A DNA stretch of 64,000 nt from Paucisalibacillus algeriensis (GCF_000577245.1 NZ_CBYO010000016.1:240237-304236); one strand, 5' to 3'; counted from the stretch's first letter, positions 33,943 through 43,566 are shown. Numbers and translations: made by a program. The notes: generated from the sequence alone by a model not told the origin.

Positions 33943-34356
33943 ATGCTGAAAAAGATTATTACTGCAATCATATCAACATTACTATTTGGGACTTTGATGG
34001 GATTCATAAATTACATGACATATACAACCAGTAGTTTTTGGACAACCATGTTCTTTTTTGCCATTTATGCAGCACCGGTTTATTTGATTGGTGGTATTCC
34101 TATCTCCTATCTAATTGATAAGCTAATGAAGAAAATGAACTTTTCCTCTCAATTAGCACGTCACTACACAAGGTATGGCCTGTATATATTGGTAGGTATA
34201 TTTGTGGCAGTAATTTACAAGATAATTCTTTCCATTGCAGAGGAGGAAGTTCATTTATTTTCACAGGATTTAATTACATATATTGTAGGAGGAATTATAG
34301 CCTCATTAATCTTTTACTATGTTTCGCTTCTCTTCGATAAAAAAGAAGCCAAGTAA
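33943..34356 (+). CDS. four-helix membrane protein, third gene of the ABC operon
   Basis: A 137-residue protein with four hydrophobic helices (about 4-22, 32-57, 81-101 and 113-130) and a charged tail LFDKKEAK. I do not recognise the family. It starts 27 bases after the permease stop, with GGAGGT seven bases before the ATG; the frame's five extra upstream codons lie over that site. It may be an accessory or immunity-like subunit of the exporter. Confidence 0.72.
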   Translation: MLKKIITAIISTLLFGTLMGFINYMTYTTSSFWTTMFFFAIYAAPVYLIGGIPISYLIDKLMKKMNFSSQLARHYTRYGLYILVGIFVAVIYKIILSIAEEEVHLFSQDLITYIVGGIIASLIFYYVSLLFDKKEAK

Positions 34357-34397
34357 GATATGGTATAGTGGTAAGATAGCTGTTTTTTTAGCAGACA

Positions 34398-34464
34398 GGA
34401 AAGTATAACAAACTTTCCCACCAGCATATGAAAAATTAACACATTCGCCTGTGTTGCGCGAATG
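34398..34464 (+). promoter_or_regulatory. hairpins in the topB leader, two mutually exclusive
   Basis: GGAAAGT / ACTTTCC (34398-34418) is followed by two overlapping structures. AACACA-ttcgcc-TGTGTT spans 34438-34455 and CATTCGC-N9-GCGAATG spans 34442-34464. They share bases, so only one can form at a time; the second is followed by TTTTTC. Confidence 0.45.
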
Positions 34465-34494
34465 CCGAGTTTTTCTAAGAAAGGAAGTACAAAT

Positions 34495-36672
34495 ATGAGT
34501 AAAACACTAGTACTAGCAGAAAAACCATCCGTAGGTCGTGATATTGCACGCGTACTGAATTGCAATAAAAAAGGAAACGGCTATTTGGAAGGTTCTACCT
34601 ATATTGTGACCTGGGCACTTGGTCACTTAGTAACATTGGCAGATCCAGAAACCTATGATGAAAAGTATAAAACCTGGAACTTAGAAGATTTACCAATGCT
34701 CCCTTCAAACCTTAAGTTAGTCGTCATGAAGAAAACTGGGAAGCAATTTAGTGCAGTAAAAACACAGATGAACCGTAAAGATGTCGGTGAAATTGTTATT
34801 GCGACAGATGCTGGTCGTGAGGGTGAACTTGTTGCAAGATGGATTATAGAAAAAGCACGAGTACAAAAACCAGTGAAAAGACTTTGGATTTCATCTGTTA
34901 CAGATAAAGCAATTCGTGACGGGTTCAAACAATTAAGGCCGGGTAAAAACTATGAAAACTTGTATGCTTCAGCAGTTGCCCGTTCAGAAGCGGATTGGTA
35001 TGTGGGGCTTAATGCTACAAGAGCCCTAACGACCAAATTTAATGCACAATTATCGAGTGGTCGTGTTCAAACACCAACCTTAGGGATGGTGGCTGCAAGA
35101 GAACAGGAAATTAAGGATTTTAAACCTCAGGAATTTTACGGATTGAAAGCAAAAACTAGAAATGGTGTAACCTATAACTGGCAAGATAACAAGAACAACA
35201 CACGCATTTTCTCAAAGGAAAAAGCAGAGAGCTTACTTGGTAAGCTAAAAAGTCAGCCTTTAACCGTTAATAAAATTGATACTGTAGCGAAAAAGAAATT
35301 TGCTCCACAGTTATATGACTTAACCGAGCTACAAAGAGATGCAAACCGTATATTTGGTTTTTCTGGGAAACAAACACTATCGATCATGCAAAAGCTATAT
35401 GAACGACATAAGGTGTTAACTTATCCAAGAACAGATTCTCGAGTTATCTCTACAGATATTGTTCCAACTTTAAAGGACCGATTAAAAGCTTGTGGTGTGG
35501 ACCAATATGCTCGTTTTGCACAAACCATTCTTAATAAAGGAATTGGAAAACTACCAAAATCAGTAGTAGATAATGCAAAGGTAAGTGACCACCATGCCAT
35601 TATACCTACCGAGGAGTCCGTGATTTTGGAGGATCTAGATGATAAAGAAAGAAAAATATATGATTTGGTCGTAAAGCGTTTCCTATCCGTTCTGATGGAT
35701 CCATACGAATATGAACAAACAACCATCCACGCTACAATTGGCTCTGAAGCATTTACTGCTAAAGGAAAAGTAGTGAAGAAACAAGGATGGAAGGCGGTTT
35801 ATGATCGCCATTTTGATGAGGAAGACACCGATGATCAACGTTTACCTATCATAAAGCAAGGTGAGACATTTTCACCGGTTTCTGTTTCCTTAACTAAAGG
35901 AGAAACGAAACCACCAGAACGCCTTACGGAGGGTGCACTACTTCAAGCGATGGAGAACCCTGTGCGCTACATGAATCCAGATGAAAAGCATTTGGCAGGT
36001 ACCCTACAAAAGTCGGGTGGTATTGGAACTGTAGCAACCCGGGCAGATATTATCGATAAGCTTTTCAATGGTGGCTATATGGAGCTAAAAGGGAAACATA
36101 TATTCATTACATCAAAAGGGAAACAGTTACTAGACCTTGCACCAGAGGATTTGCGCTCTCCGGCATTAACTGCAGAATGGGAACAAAAACTAGGCCTTAT
36201 CGCAGAAGGAAAACTAAACAAGAATAAATTCATAGACGAAATTAGGGACTATACGAAAAATATCATACAGGAAATAAAGAGTAAGGAAAGCAAGTTTAAG
36301 CATGATAACATGACTGGTACCAAGTGTCCGGATTGTGGAAAGCTTATGCTCGAGGTAAACAATAAACATGGTCGTATGTTAGTTTGTCAGGACCGTTCTT
36401 GTGGACATAAGAAAAACATTGCTAGAAAGACCAATGCTCGCTGTCCAAATTGCCATAAGCGATTAGAACTACGTGGTGAGGGTGAAGGGCAAATGTTTAC
36501 TTGCTCTTGTGGACATCGCGAAAAACTCTCGACCTTTAATAAACGAAAAGAGCAAGAGAAAAAAGGTAAGGTTTCCAAAAAAGATGTGAATAAGTATTTG
36601 AAAAAACAGGATGATGGATTTACGAATAATGCTTTGGCCGATGCGCTTGCTAAGTTAAAGGAAAAGAAATAA
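34495..36672 (+). CDS. topB: DNA topoisomerase III
   Basis: A 725-residue type IA topoisomerase that decatenates DNA. It has an N-terminal TOPRIM domain (LVLAEKPSVGRDIA.., IATDAGREGELVAR), the SSGRVQTPTLG motif, and the active-site tyrosine in VLTYPRTDSR. The C-terminus carries two four-cysteine zinc elements (CPDCGK..CQDRSCGH at about residue 620, and CPNCHK..CSCGH after it), then a lysine-rich tail. I take the ATG at 34495 after AAGGAAG; an upstream in-frame ATG at 34462 lies in a hairpin. Confidence 0.95.
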   Translation: MSKTLVLAEKPSVGRDIARVLNCNKKGNGYLEGSTYIVTWALGHLVTLADPETYDEKYKTWNLEDLPMLPSNLKLVVMKKTGKQFSAVKTQMNRKDVGEIVIATDAGREGELVARWIIEKARVQKPVKRLWISSVTDKAIRDGFKQLRPGKNYENLYASAVARSEADWYVGLNATRALTTKFNAQLSSGRVQTPTLGMVAAREQEIKDFKPQEFYGLKAKTRNGVTYNWQDNKNNTRIFSKEKAESLLGKLKSQPLTVNKIDTVAKKKFAPQLYDLTELQRDANRIFGFSGKQTLSIMQKLYERHKVLTYPRTDSRVISTDIVPTLKDRLKACGVDQYARFAQTILNKGIGKLPKSVVDNAKVSDHHAIIPTEESVILEDLDDKERKIYDLVVKRFLSVLMDPYEYEQTTIHATIGSEAFTAKGKVVKKQGWKAVYDRHFDEEDTDDQRLPIIKQGETFSPVSVSLTKGETKPPERLTEGALLQAMENPVRYMNPDEKHLAGTLQKSGGIGTVATRADIIDKLFNGGYMELKGKHIFITSKGKQLLDLAPEDLRSPALTAEWEQKLGLIAEGKLNKNKFIDEIRDYTKNIIQEIKSKESKFKHDNMTGTKCPDCGKLMLEVNNKHGRMLVCQDRSCGHKKNIARKTNARCPNCHKRLELRGEGEGQMFTCSCGHREKLSTFNKRKEQEKKGKVSKKDVNKYLKKQDDGFTNNALADALAKLKEKK

Positions 36673-36677
36673 ATATG

Positions 36678-36714
36678 AAACTGTCTGAGGTGAAATTATC
36701 TTGGGCAGTTTTTT
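36678..36714 (+). terminator. terminator of topB
   Basis: AAACTG-CT pairs imperfectly with GG-CAGTTT and a TTTTTTG tail follows. Confidence 0.65.
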
Positions 36715-36785
36715 GTTTTGCAGGGATTTTAAAAGAAATACAGAATAAAGTAAAGTAAACTTTAAATGTTGGAGGAAGAGAAAAA

Positions 36786-37226
36786 ATGATTAAGATTAAT
36801 GAAATAACTCCAGAAATGGCATATCCGCTTAGACATTCTATCCTACGTCCGCATCAACCTTTTGAGGCTTGTGTATATGATACCGATCACCAGGAGGGAG
36901 CCTTTCATGTTGGTGCTTTTTATCAAGAGAAATTAATCACTATAGCATCTTTTTATGTTGAAAAATATCACGATTTTTCTTCAGATAAACAATATCGACT
37001 AAGGGCAATGGCTACGTTAGATGATTTTAGAAATTTAGGAGCTGGTAGGGAGGTTGTAAGCTACGCTGAAGGGATTATCCGAAGTAGAGGATATGAGTTA
37101 CTGTGGTGTAAGGGGAGAACAACTGTACAAGGATATTACGAAAAGATTGGTTTCAGAGCGTATGGTGAAGTGTTTGATTATCCGCCGATTGGTCCACATA
37201 TTGTGATGGTCAAAGATTTAGGGTAA
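36786..37226 (+). CDS. GNAT family N-acetyltransferase
   Basis: A 146-residue acetyltransferase. YRLRAMATLDDFRNLGAGREVVSYAE is the acetyl-CoA-binding region (a relaxed RxxGxG motif, here RNLGAG), and QGYYEKIGF is motif B. It has the ALRPHQPFEACVYDTDHQEGA-like N-terminus of a group of Bacillaceae GNATs whose substrate is unknown. GGAGG lies upstream. It stands alone, with an AAAGT/ACTTT inverted repeat just before its ribosome site. Confidence 0.8.
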   Translation: MIKINEITPEMAYPLRHSILRPHQPFEACVYDTDHQEGAFHVGAFYQEKLITIASFYVEKYHDFSSDKQYRLRAMATLDDFRNLGAGREVVSYAEGIIRSRGYELLWCKGRTTVQGYYEKIGFRAYGEVFDYPPIGPHIVMVKDLG

Positions 37227-37320
37227 GCAGGGAACATAGAGGCCGATGCTCTCTAATAAATAGAATTTGGAAATGTTTCGTATTCTACCGCAATATAATT
37301 AATTTGAAATAAGTTAATTT

Positions 37321-37349
37321 TTGTAAAAATACCAATATTGTATTATATT
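37321..37349 (+). promoter_or_regulatory. candidate promoter of the response regulator gene
   Basis: TTGTAA and TATATT are 17 bases apart, 50 bp before the ATG at 37399. Confidence 0.5.
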
Positions 37350-37398
37350 AAACGTAGGCATATTATTGGGTATGAATGTACTCAGAAAGGGGAATGTC

Positions 37399-38124
37399 AT
37401 GGCGAATGAACGAATCTTGATCGTCGATGATGATCATGACATGCTAGAAGTTCTTGGTCTATATTTTAGGAATGAAGGCTACAACACCTTTACTGCAAAT
37501 GATCCACTTAAAGCAATTCAATTTGTTGAAGAAGTGCGCCCAGCCTTAATTATTTTAGATGTTATGATGCCTCAGCTTGATGGCTTTGAGTTATGCCACC
37601 TAATTCGAAAAAAAAGTGATGTCCCAATTCTGTTTTTAAGCTCAAAGGATGAGGACATAGATAAAATAATTGGACTCGGTATCGGAGGGGATGATTATTT
37701 ATCTAAAACTACAAGTCCTTCCGTTATTATTGCAAAGGTTAAGGCGTATTTAAGACGGACTCGAATTGTTCAAAACATTACAGTGAATCAAACTGACAAT
37801 GTTCAAAAGGATGAATCTTTATTAGTTTTTCCAGGAATGACTATAAACTTGAGTAGCGCGGTAGTTAAAATAAACGGATCTGAAATCAAATTAGCTGCAA
37901 AAGAATATCAATTACTAACAATCATGGCGAGGAATCCAGGGAGAATATACAGTGTTGAGCAACTATTTGATTTAATATGGGGTGAGGATAGTCTAGGTGA
38001 TTACCGTACTGTAATGGTACATATCAGTAATTTACGCAAAAAAATTGAAAGTCTTGCAGAATCCCTTGATTATATCATTACAATCCGTGGTATTGGCTAT
38101 AAATTTCAAGATTTTAGCGAATAG
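37399..38124 (+). CDS. OmpR/PhoB-type response regulator
   Basis: A 241-residue regulator. The receiver domain has the acidic pair D10/D11, phosphoacceptor D54 in LIILDVMMP, and K103. The usual KPF after that lysine is KTT here, so the beta5-alpha5 turn is unusual. The C-terminal winged helix (about 140-238) ends with TIRGIGYKF. Its partner is very likely the large histidine kinase whose gene starts 246 bases downstream. AAAGGGGA lies five bases before the ATG. Confidence 0.9.
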   Translation: MANERILIVDDDHDMLEVLGLYFRNEGYNTFTANDPLKAIQFVEEVRPALIILDVMMPQLDGFELCHLIRKKSDVPILFLSSKDEDIDKIIGLGIGGDDYLSKTTSPSVIIAKVKAYLRRTRIVQNITVNQTDNVQKDESLLVFPGMTINLSSAVVKINGSEIKLAAKEYQLLTIMARNPGRIYSVEQLFDLIWGEDSLGDYRTVMVHISNLRKKIESLAESLDYIITIRGIGYKFQDFSE

Positions 38125-38260
38125 TATTTCTTTCTATGAAATCACGTATTTCATCCAAACTTATTCCAACCCTTTTAGCTTCTAAAATTAACTTAATCCA
38201 TTCTACATCTAGTTCTATTGGTTCAAGTGTCTGTATATGTATACTTTGTTTCTCGATCAT
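38114..38260 (-). CDS. SinI-like anti-repressor small protein
   Basis: A 48-codon frame on the minus strand, starting ATGATCGAG and ending TAA. Its core LDVEWIKLILEAKRVGISLDEIRDFI closely follows the SinI domain (LDQEWVELIMEAKEAGLSVDEVR in B. subtilis SinI), the helix pair that binds and inactivates the biofilm repressor SinR. A GAGGAGG ribosome site lies ten bases before the ATG. It overlaps the 3' end of the response regulator gene by 11 bases, tail to tail. No sinR is nearby. It could act on a SinR-type repressor encoded elsewhere. Confidence 0.82.
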   Translation of the reverse strand: MIEKQSIHIQTLEPIELDVEWIKLILEAKRVGISLDEIRDFIERNTIR

Positions 38261-38307
38261 ATCAAAATTACCTCCTCGTATTCCCACAATACTAAGAGTA
38301 AAACATC

Positions 38308-38340
38308 AAGTTAAAGTTTTCATAAAAATCAGTTAAAGTT
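38308..38340 (+). promoter_or_regulatory. direct repeats upstream of the sensor kinase gene
   Basis: AGTTAAAGTT occurs at 38309 and 38331, exactly 22 bp (two helical turns) apart. Same-face direct repeats are the usual target of OmpR-family regulators, and such a regulator is encoded just upstream. Confidence 0.5.
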
Positions 38341-38370
38341 AACATTAAATATTGTTTATAAGGTGATGAA

Positions 38371-41300
38371 ATGGAAAATCTACCAGGATATCATTTGATG
38401 GAGAAAGTTATAGATGGTGAAACTTGGGAACTTCATAAAGCTTATTCAATAGAAGAAGACCGTATTGTAGCATTGAAGTCTGTAAAGAGCGACATAGATT
38501 TACCTTATGAAATAGCAGAGGTAATCCATGATTACCATATAACGAAAGAATTACCGAAAGTCGGGATCCTTTCTCCTATCAAATTAGAAAAGTATCGAAA
38601 TCGAGCTTATATTGCTACGAATCTATTCCAAGGCTTAACCATGAAGGAATGGTTAAAAAACGAGAAAACTCCTCATTTGCCTACCTTTTTAAGAATGGCT
38701 AACCAACTTTGTACCATTTTATCGTTGGTTCACCAAGAACGTATTATTCATAAATCTTTACATCCTAATCACATCTTGTATCATCCTAAAACGGGTGAAA
38801 TGAAGCTAACAGGCTTTCATCAAGCTACAAAACTCCCGACCGAAAATGAACTTCCAACTGTTAGTCCCTATCAATTAAAGAGGCAATTAATGTACATGTC
38901 ACCAGAGCAAACCGGAAGAATGAATCGGTCATTAGATTATCGTACAGATATCTATTCTCTGGGAGTGATTTTCTATGAACTAATAATAGGTTCACCTCCT
39001 TTTCAAATAGAGGATCCTGCTGAAATAATCCATGCCCATTTGGCAAAGGCACCAGTACCTCCAAGAAAACTAGATGAAACAATTCCCGAGATTATTTCAG
39101 ACATTATTATGAAGCTATTAGAAAAGAATCCTGAATCACGCTACCAAAGCGTTTATGACTTAAAATTAGACATTGAAAAATGTTTAACTGATTTAAATCA
39201 AAATGGAAAAATTGATAAGTTTCAGCTTGCAAAAAAAGAATCAAAGATCCTGCTAGAAAAACCTTCAAAACTCTACGGTCGGAAGGAAGCTATAGAGGAA
39301 TTGCTTGCTGGATTTAAGAGGGTGCAAGATGGGAAGAAGGAAATCTTGTACATTCCAGGTTTATCTGGTATTGGCAAAACGGTATTAGTAAATGAAATAC
39401 ATAAGCCACTTATCCAAGAAAAAGGATATTTTATTTCAGGTAAATTTGTCCAACTCAAAAAACAAATACCATATGAGCCCCTTGTCCATGCTTTTCAAGG
39501 ATTAATCAGACAGATATTGACAGAAGGTACCGATAGAATACAAAACTGGCGGACTACTATTTTAACAGAACTTGATACGTATGCAGGCGTCATTGCTAAT
39601 TTTATTCCTGAGATTAAGTGGATCATTGGGGATCAAGGAGACATACCAGAATTACCACCTGATGGAGTTCTAAATCGTTTTCGCCAATCAATAAAAAGGT
39701 TTATAGGGATTTTTAGTAAAAGGGAACATCCACTAGTTTTATTTCTCGATGATTTACAATGGGCGGATACCGCAACACTTGATCTTATTGAATATATAAT
39801 GCGAAATGAAGATATTCAACACCTATTTGTTATTGGGGCATATCGTGTGAATGAAATTCATGTTGGACATCCTTTAGAATTGATGCAAAAAAATATTAAA
39901 GAGAGCGGTGTATCTGTAACAGAATTATCCCTGACTCCATTAAACGACAACCATATCAAGGAATGGGTCTATGAGACGTTGATGATTGCAGGAGATGATG
40001 CTGATTATCTCGTTGACATGATGTTTCGAATAACAAAAGGGATTCCGTTTTATATTGTTCAAGTGTTCCAATCCTTATATGATGAATCCATTTTAAGCTT
40101 TGATACAACTATGGGTAAATGGAAAGTTAATTCCCTGTCCCTAAAAAAAATTCCAGTACAGGATACAATTCTGGATTTTATGTTAAAACGGATCGAAAAA
40201 CTACTACCTCAAACGAAGCAAATACTGCAGCTTGCGTCTTGCTTTGGAAACCAATTCGATTTAAAATCGTTAGCAACCATTGCAGAAAAAAGTTTCTTTG
40301 ACACGGCTGAGTTGCTCTGGGAAGGACTGAAAGAAGGACTTATACTTCCATTAGATCAAAGTTACAAATGGATTTACCCAAATGAGAATATGGATTTAAT
40401 ACAATCACAGCCACCAAGATATTTATTTCTACATGATAGGGTATTACAGGTGTTTTATATGACGATGACAGAAGAAACGCGGGAAGTAAACCATCTGCGA
40501 ATTGGGCAACAGCTGCAAAAGCATTATGCTGGTGAACAATTGGAGGAGCATATCTTTGAAATTGTTAACCACTTAAATCGAGCTAGGAATAGGCTGAATG
40601 AAGAGGAAAAACTTGATCTTTCCAAGTGGAACGGGACATCTGGTGAACGCGCAATGAAAAGTGCTGCAACCGAGGCAGCCCTTTCGTTTTTTTTGGTGGC
40701 AAAAGAATTGCTTCCACCTTTTAGTTGGAATAATCATTATGAAACGACATTTCGTATCATGATGGGATTGGGAGAATCACAATATTTAAACCGTTTATTT
40801 GATGAATCTGAGGAAACATTTAATTTAATTCTTGACCACGCAAGATCTACTCAAGATAAGCTAACCGTTTATCAAGTGAAAATTACATTATATACACATA
40901 TTCATGAAGTAAAGAAAGCAGTTCAAACAGGATTGGATGGTATACGTCTATTCGGATTAAGGGTGAACCCAGAACCAAGTAGGTTTGCTGTTGCTAAGGA
41001 ATACTTGTTAACCAAATTTGCATTAGGAAAAAAGAATCCTAAGGATTTATTATTGCTACCATCTATCACAGATTCCGATAGACGACAGCTTATGAAGGTT
41101 ATCATTAATACGATTGCACCAGTTTATCTGGTCAATCAAAATTTAGCTACCATTTTAATGCTTCGTACACTTCGTTTAATGCTTAAGTATGGTGATATGG
41201 ATATTTCTGCAATAATCTATATTAATTATGCCCTTACACTGAGTGCAGGATTTAAGGATTATCATGGTAGCTATCAGTTTGGAAAACTAGCTATCGAACA

Positions 41301-43566
41301 TTCTGAAAAGCATGGGGATAATGGGTTAAGAGGGCATGTGTATTTTGTTATTGGAACATTCGTTAATCACTGGAAGCATCATCTTCGTATTAACCTAAAC
41401 TATTTAGTGCGTTCGCAACAATTATCAATTGAGTCGGGTAATTTACATTTAGCAGGAGCTGGTAGTGCATTTATTGGAATTATTATGTTCATGAAAGGTG
41501 ATCCATTATCAGAGGTTTCTGCTGGAATCGAGCAGCAATTAAAATTTGCTAAGGACAACGAGTATAGTATCTCAGATGATGCTTTGTCTGAATTTCAGAA
41601 GTGGATTGAAAATCTTACCAATGAGGATTCATTCATTAGCTGGGATTTCCCAACACTTCTTGACGATGCGTCTATTGCTATTGTGCATACTACATTTAGA
41701 CTGCAAATGACCTATTTATTTCAAAATGAGCGAGTGGCAAGGTCTATTATTAATACAGTAGGACCTTTGGTAGAAAGTACCTTAGAGCTTATTGTTGTTC
41801 CAGATTTTTATTTTTACCATTCATTATGGCTTATCCGATGGATACGGGAAGGACAGCATGTATCCAAAAAAGATAAAAAAAGACTTAAAAAAATGATGGT
41901 GAAGTTAAAACAATGGGCTGAACATTCACCAGAAAATTATCAGCATAAATTTTTACTAGTGAAAGCAGAATGGGAACAGGACAAGCGAAATGAACTAGAA
42001 GTGATGCAACTATATAATCTGGCGATAAAGTATGCGGAAGAAAATGACTATATACAAGATGCTGCCATTGCTAACCAATGTGCCGGGGAATATTACCTGT
42101 TTCAAAAATTGCCAAAATCGGCAAAAGCCTATTTGACTGATGCGTACGTCAACTTTCAGAAGTGGGGGGCCAATAAGTTAGCAAATGATCTTTTACAAAC
42201 ATACCCAGACCTCATCCAAGTGAGTATCCCATCTTTAATAGCAGCGAGTACGGAAAATAAGGAACTAGATTTGCATGCAATCTTTGAAACTGCCGGAATT
42301 ATTTCTAGTGAAATTATACTAAAGCACTTACTGAGAAAGCTCATGCATGTCGTATTAACTTATTCTGGTGCAGAGCATGCTTATTTATTACTGAACAATG
42401 AAAATGAGCTAGAGGTAGTAGCAGTCAATCATTCTAACAGAGGTATAGAGGTCTATGAACAACCAGAAAGTACAGCAACGCAATCAAACTTATCTTTAGC
42501 AATTGTCGATTATGTAGTGAATAGTAGTGAATCAGTTGTATTAATGGATGCTTTGAATGAAGGGCATTTTAGGAAGGATGCTTATATTAAGAAGAATCAT
42601 ACAAAATCAGTACTATGCATGCCCCTTCTTAACCAAGGCACACTAACTGGGGTTTTGTATCTGGAAAATAACCAATCGACATATGCATTTTCAGAAGAAA
42701 AGATAGATTTATTATCTTTTATCGCATCACAAGCAGCTGTTTCGATTGAAAAGGCATATTTATATGCTAATTTAGAGGAAAAGGTAAAACAGCGTACCGA
42801 AATGCTCCATATCGCCAATCAAAATTTGACACATGTTAATCGTTCACTAGAACGTTCCGAAGAAAAAAGACGTCAAATGCTTGCAAATATTTCACATGAC
42901 CTTCTTTCCCCGGTAGCGGTTGTTAAAGGATATGTAGAAGCAGTTTTAGATGGGTTTGTAGAATCTCCTGAAAAAGAAAGAGAGTATTTGCAGGTTGTGA
43001 GAACACGTCTTGCATTATTAAATGGATTAATTGAGGATCTATTTGTCCTTGCAAGACTTGAATCACAAGATATAATATTTGAAATGGATACGATTCCTAT
43101 TGATAAGTTGTTTCTTCATTTATGTAATCAATTTAAACTTGAAATTGAGCAATCAGGTCTTATGTTCCAAATGGAACTTCCAAACCGCAATGGGGCATAT
43201 CCATTAGTTGAAGTCGATGTAAAGAGAATGGAACAGGTAATGGGAAATCTAGTATCAAACGCGATTAAACACTCAGGTGAAGGAAGAATTATTCGTATTG
43301 CTTTATTACTAGAAACGTCCAAAAAAGCAATTATTCTAATAGAAGATCAAGGTGAGGGGATTTCAAAAGAAGAACTCCAGTTTATCTTTGAAAGAGCTTA
43401 TTCTAATAATATAAATCCTAACAAGAAGGGAAATGGTTTAGGACTTACAATAAGTAAGGAAATCGTTCAGGCCCATAAAGGTATAATTTGGGCAGAAAGT
43501 AAAGTAGGTATAGGGACAAAATTCTGTATTTCTCTTCCAATCTTTGATATTCAAGGTGAATACTAG
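38371..43566 (+). CDS. giant hybrid sensor: pseudokinase, AAA ATPase, GAF, histidine kinase
   Basis: A 1731-residue cytoplasmic protein. Residues 7-275 have a Ser/Thr kinase fold with the ATP lysine K36, but the catalytic HRD is HKS (127-129) and DFG is TGF (147-149), so it is likely inactive. The AAA_16-type ATPase follows (Walker A GLSGIGKT at 330-337, Walker B LFLDDLQWAD near 460), then a long helical TPR-like region (about 700-1290), GAF (about 1300-1460), a coiled coil, HisKA with phospho-His H1509 (NISHDLLSP) and HATPase (N-box MGNLVSNAIKH, G-boxes EDQGEGIS and GNGLGL). No membrane segment is present. AAGGTGATGAA lies before the ATG. Confidence 0.93.
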   Translation: MENLPGYHLMEKVIDGETWELHKAYSIEEDRIVALKSVKSDIDLPYEIAEVIHDYHITKELPKVGILSPIKLEKYRNRAYIATNLFQGLTMKEWLKNEKTPHLPTFLRMANQLCTILSLVHQERIIHKSLHPNHILYHPKTGEMKLTGFHQATKLPTENELPTVSPYQLKRQLMYMSPEQTGRMNRSLDYRTDIYSLGVIFYELIIGSPPFQIEDPAEIIHAHLAKAPVPPRKLDETIPEIISDIIMKLLEKNPESRYQSVYDLKLDIEKCLTDLNQNGKIDKFQLAKKESKILLEKPSKLYGRKEAIEELLAGFKRVQDGKKEILYIPGLSGIGKTVLVNEIHKPLIQEKGYFISGKFVQLKKQIPYEPLVHAFQGLIRQILTEGTDRIQNWRTTILTELDTYAGVIANFIPEIKWIIGDQGDIPELPPDGVLNRFRQSIKRFIGIFSKREHPLVLFLDDLQWADTATLDLIEYIMRNEDIQHLFVIGAYRVNEIHVGHPLELMQKNIKESGVSVTELSLTPLNDNHIKEWVYETLMIAGDDADYLVDMMFRITKGIPFYIVQVFQSLYDESILSFDTTMGKWKVNSLSLKKIPVQDTILDFMLKRIEKLLPQTKQILQLASCFGNQFDLKSLATIAEKSFFDTAELLWEGLKEGLILPLDQSYKWIYPNENMDLIQSQPPRYLFLHDRVLQVFYMTMTEETREVNHLRIGQQLQKHYAGEQLEEHIFEIVNHLNRARNRLNEEEKLDLSKWNGTSGERAMKSAATEAALSFFLVAKELLPPFSWNNHYETTFRIMMGLGESQYLNRLFDESEETFNLILDHARSTQDKLTVYQVKITLYTHIHEVKKAVQTGLDGIRLFGLRVNPEPSRFAVAKEYLLTKFALGKKNPKDLLLLPSITDSDRRQLMKVIINTIAPVYLVNQNLATILMLRTLRLMLKYGDMDISAIIYINYALTLSAGFKDYHGSYQFGKLAIEHSEKHGDNGLRGHVYFVIGTFVNHWKHHLRINLNYLVRSQQLSIESGNLHLAGAGSAFIGIIMFMKGDPLSEVSAGIEQQLKFAKDNEYSISDDALSEFQKWIENLTNEDSFISWDFPTLLDDASIAIVHTTFRLQMTYLFQNERVARSIINTVGPLVESTLELIVVPDFYFYHSLWLIRWIREGQHVSKKDKKRLKKMMVKLKQWAEHSPENYQHKFLLVKAEWEQDKRNELEVMQLYNLAIKYAEENDYIQDAAIANQCAGEYYLFQKLPKSAKAYLTDAYVNFQKWGANKLANDLLQTYPDLIQVSIPSLIAASTENKELDLHAIFETAGIISSEIILKHLLRKLMHVVLTYSGAEHAYLLLNNENELEVVAVNHSNRGIEVYEQPESTATQSNLSLAIVDYVVNSSESVVLMDALNEGHFRKDAYIKKNHTKSVLCMPLLNQGTLTGVLYLENNQSTYAFSEEKIDLLSFIASQAAVSIEKAYLYANLEEKVKQRTEMLHIANQNLTHVNRSLERSEEKRRQMLANISHDLLSPVAVVKGYVEAVLDGFVESPEKEREYLQVVRTRLALLNGLIEDLFVLARLESQDIIFEMDTIPIDKLFLHLCNQFKLEIEQSGLMFQMELPNRNGAYPLVEVDVKRMEQVMGNLVSNAIKHSGEGRIIRIALLLETSKKAIILIEDQGEGISKEELQFIFERAYSNNINPNKKGNGLGLTISKEIVQAHKGIIWAESKVGIGTKFCISLPIFDIQGEY

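Noticed and set aside
38136..38336. 66-codon plus-strand frame downstream of the response regulator
   Set aside because: It is antisense to the better-supported SinI-like gene and has no ribosome site.
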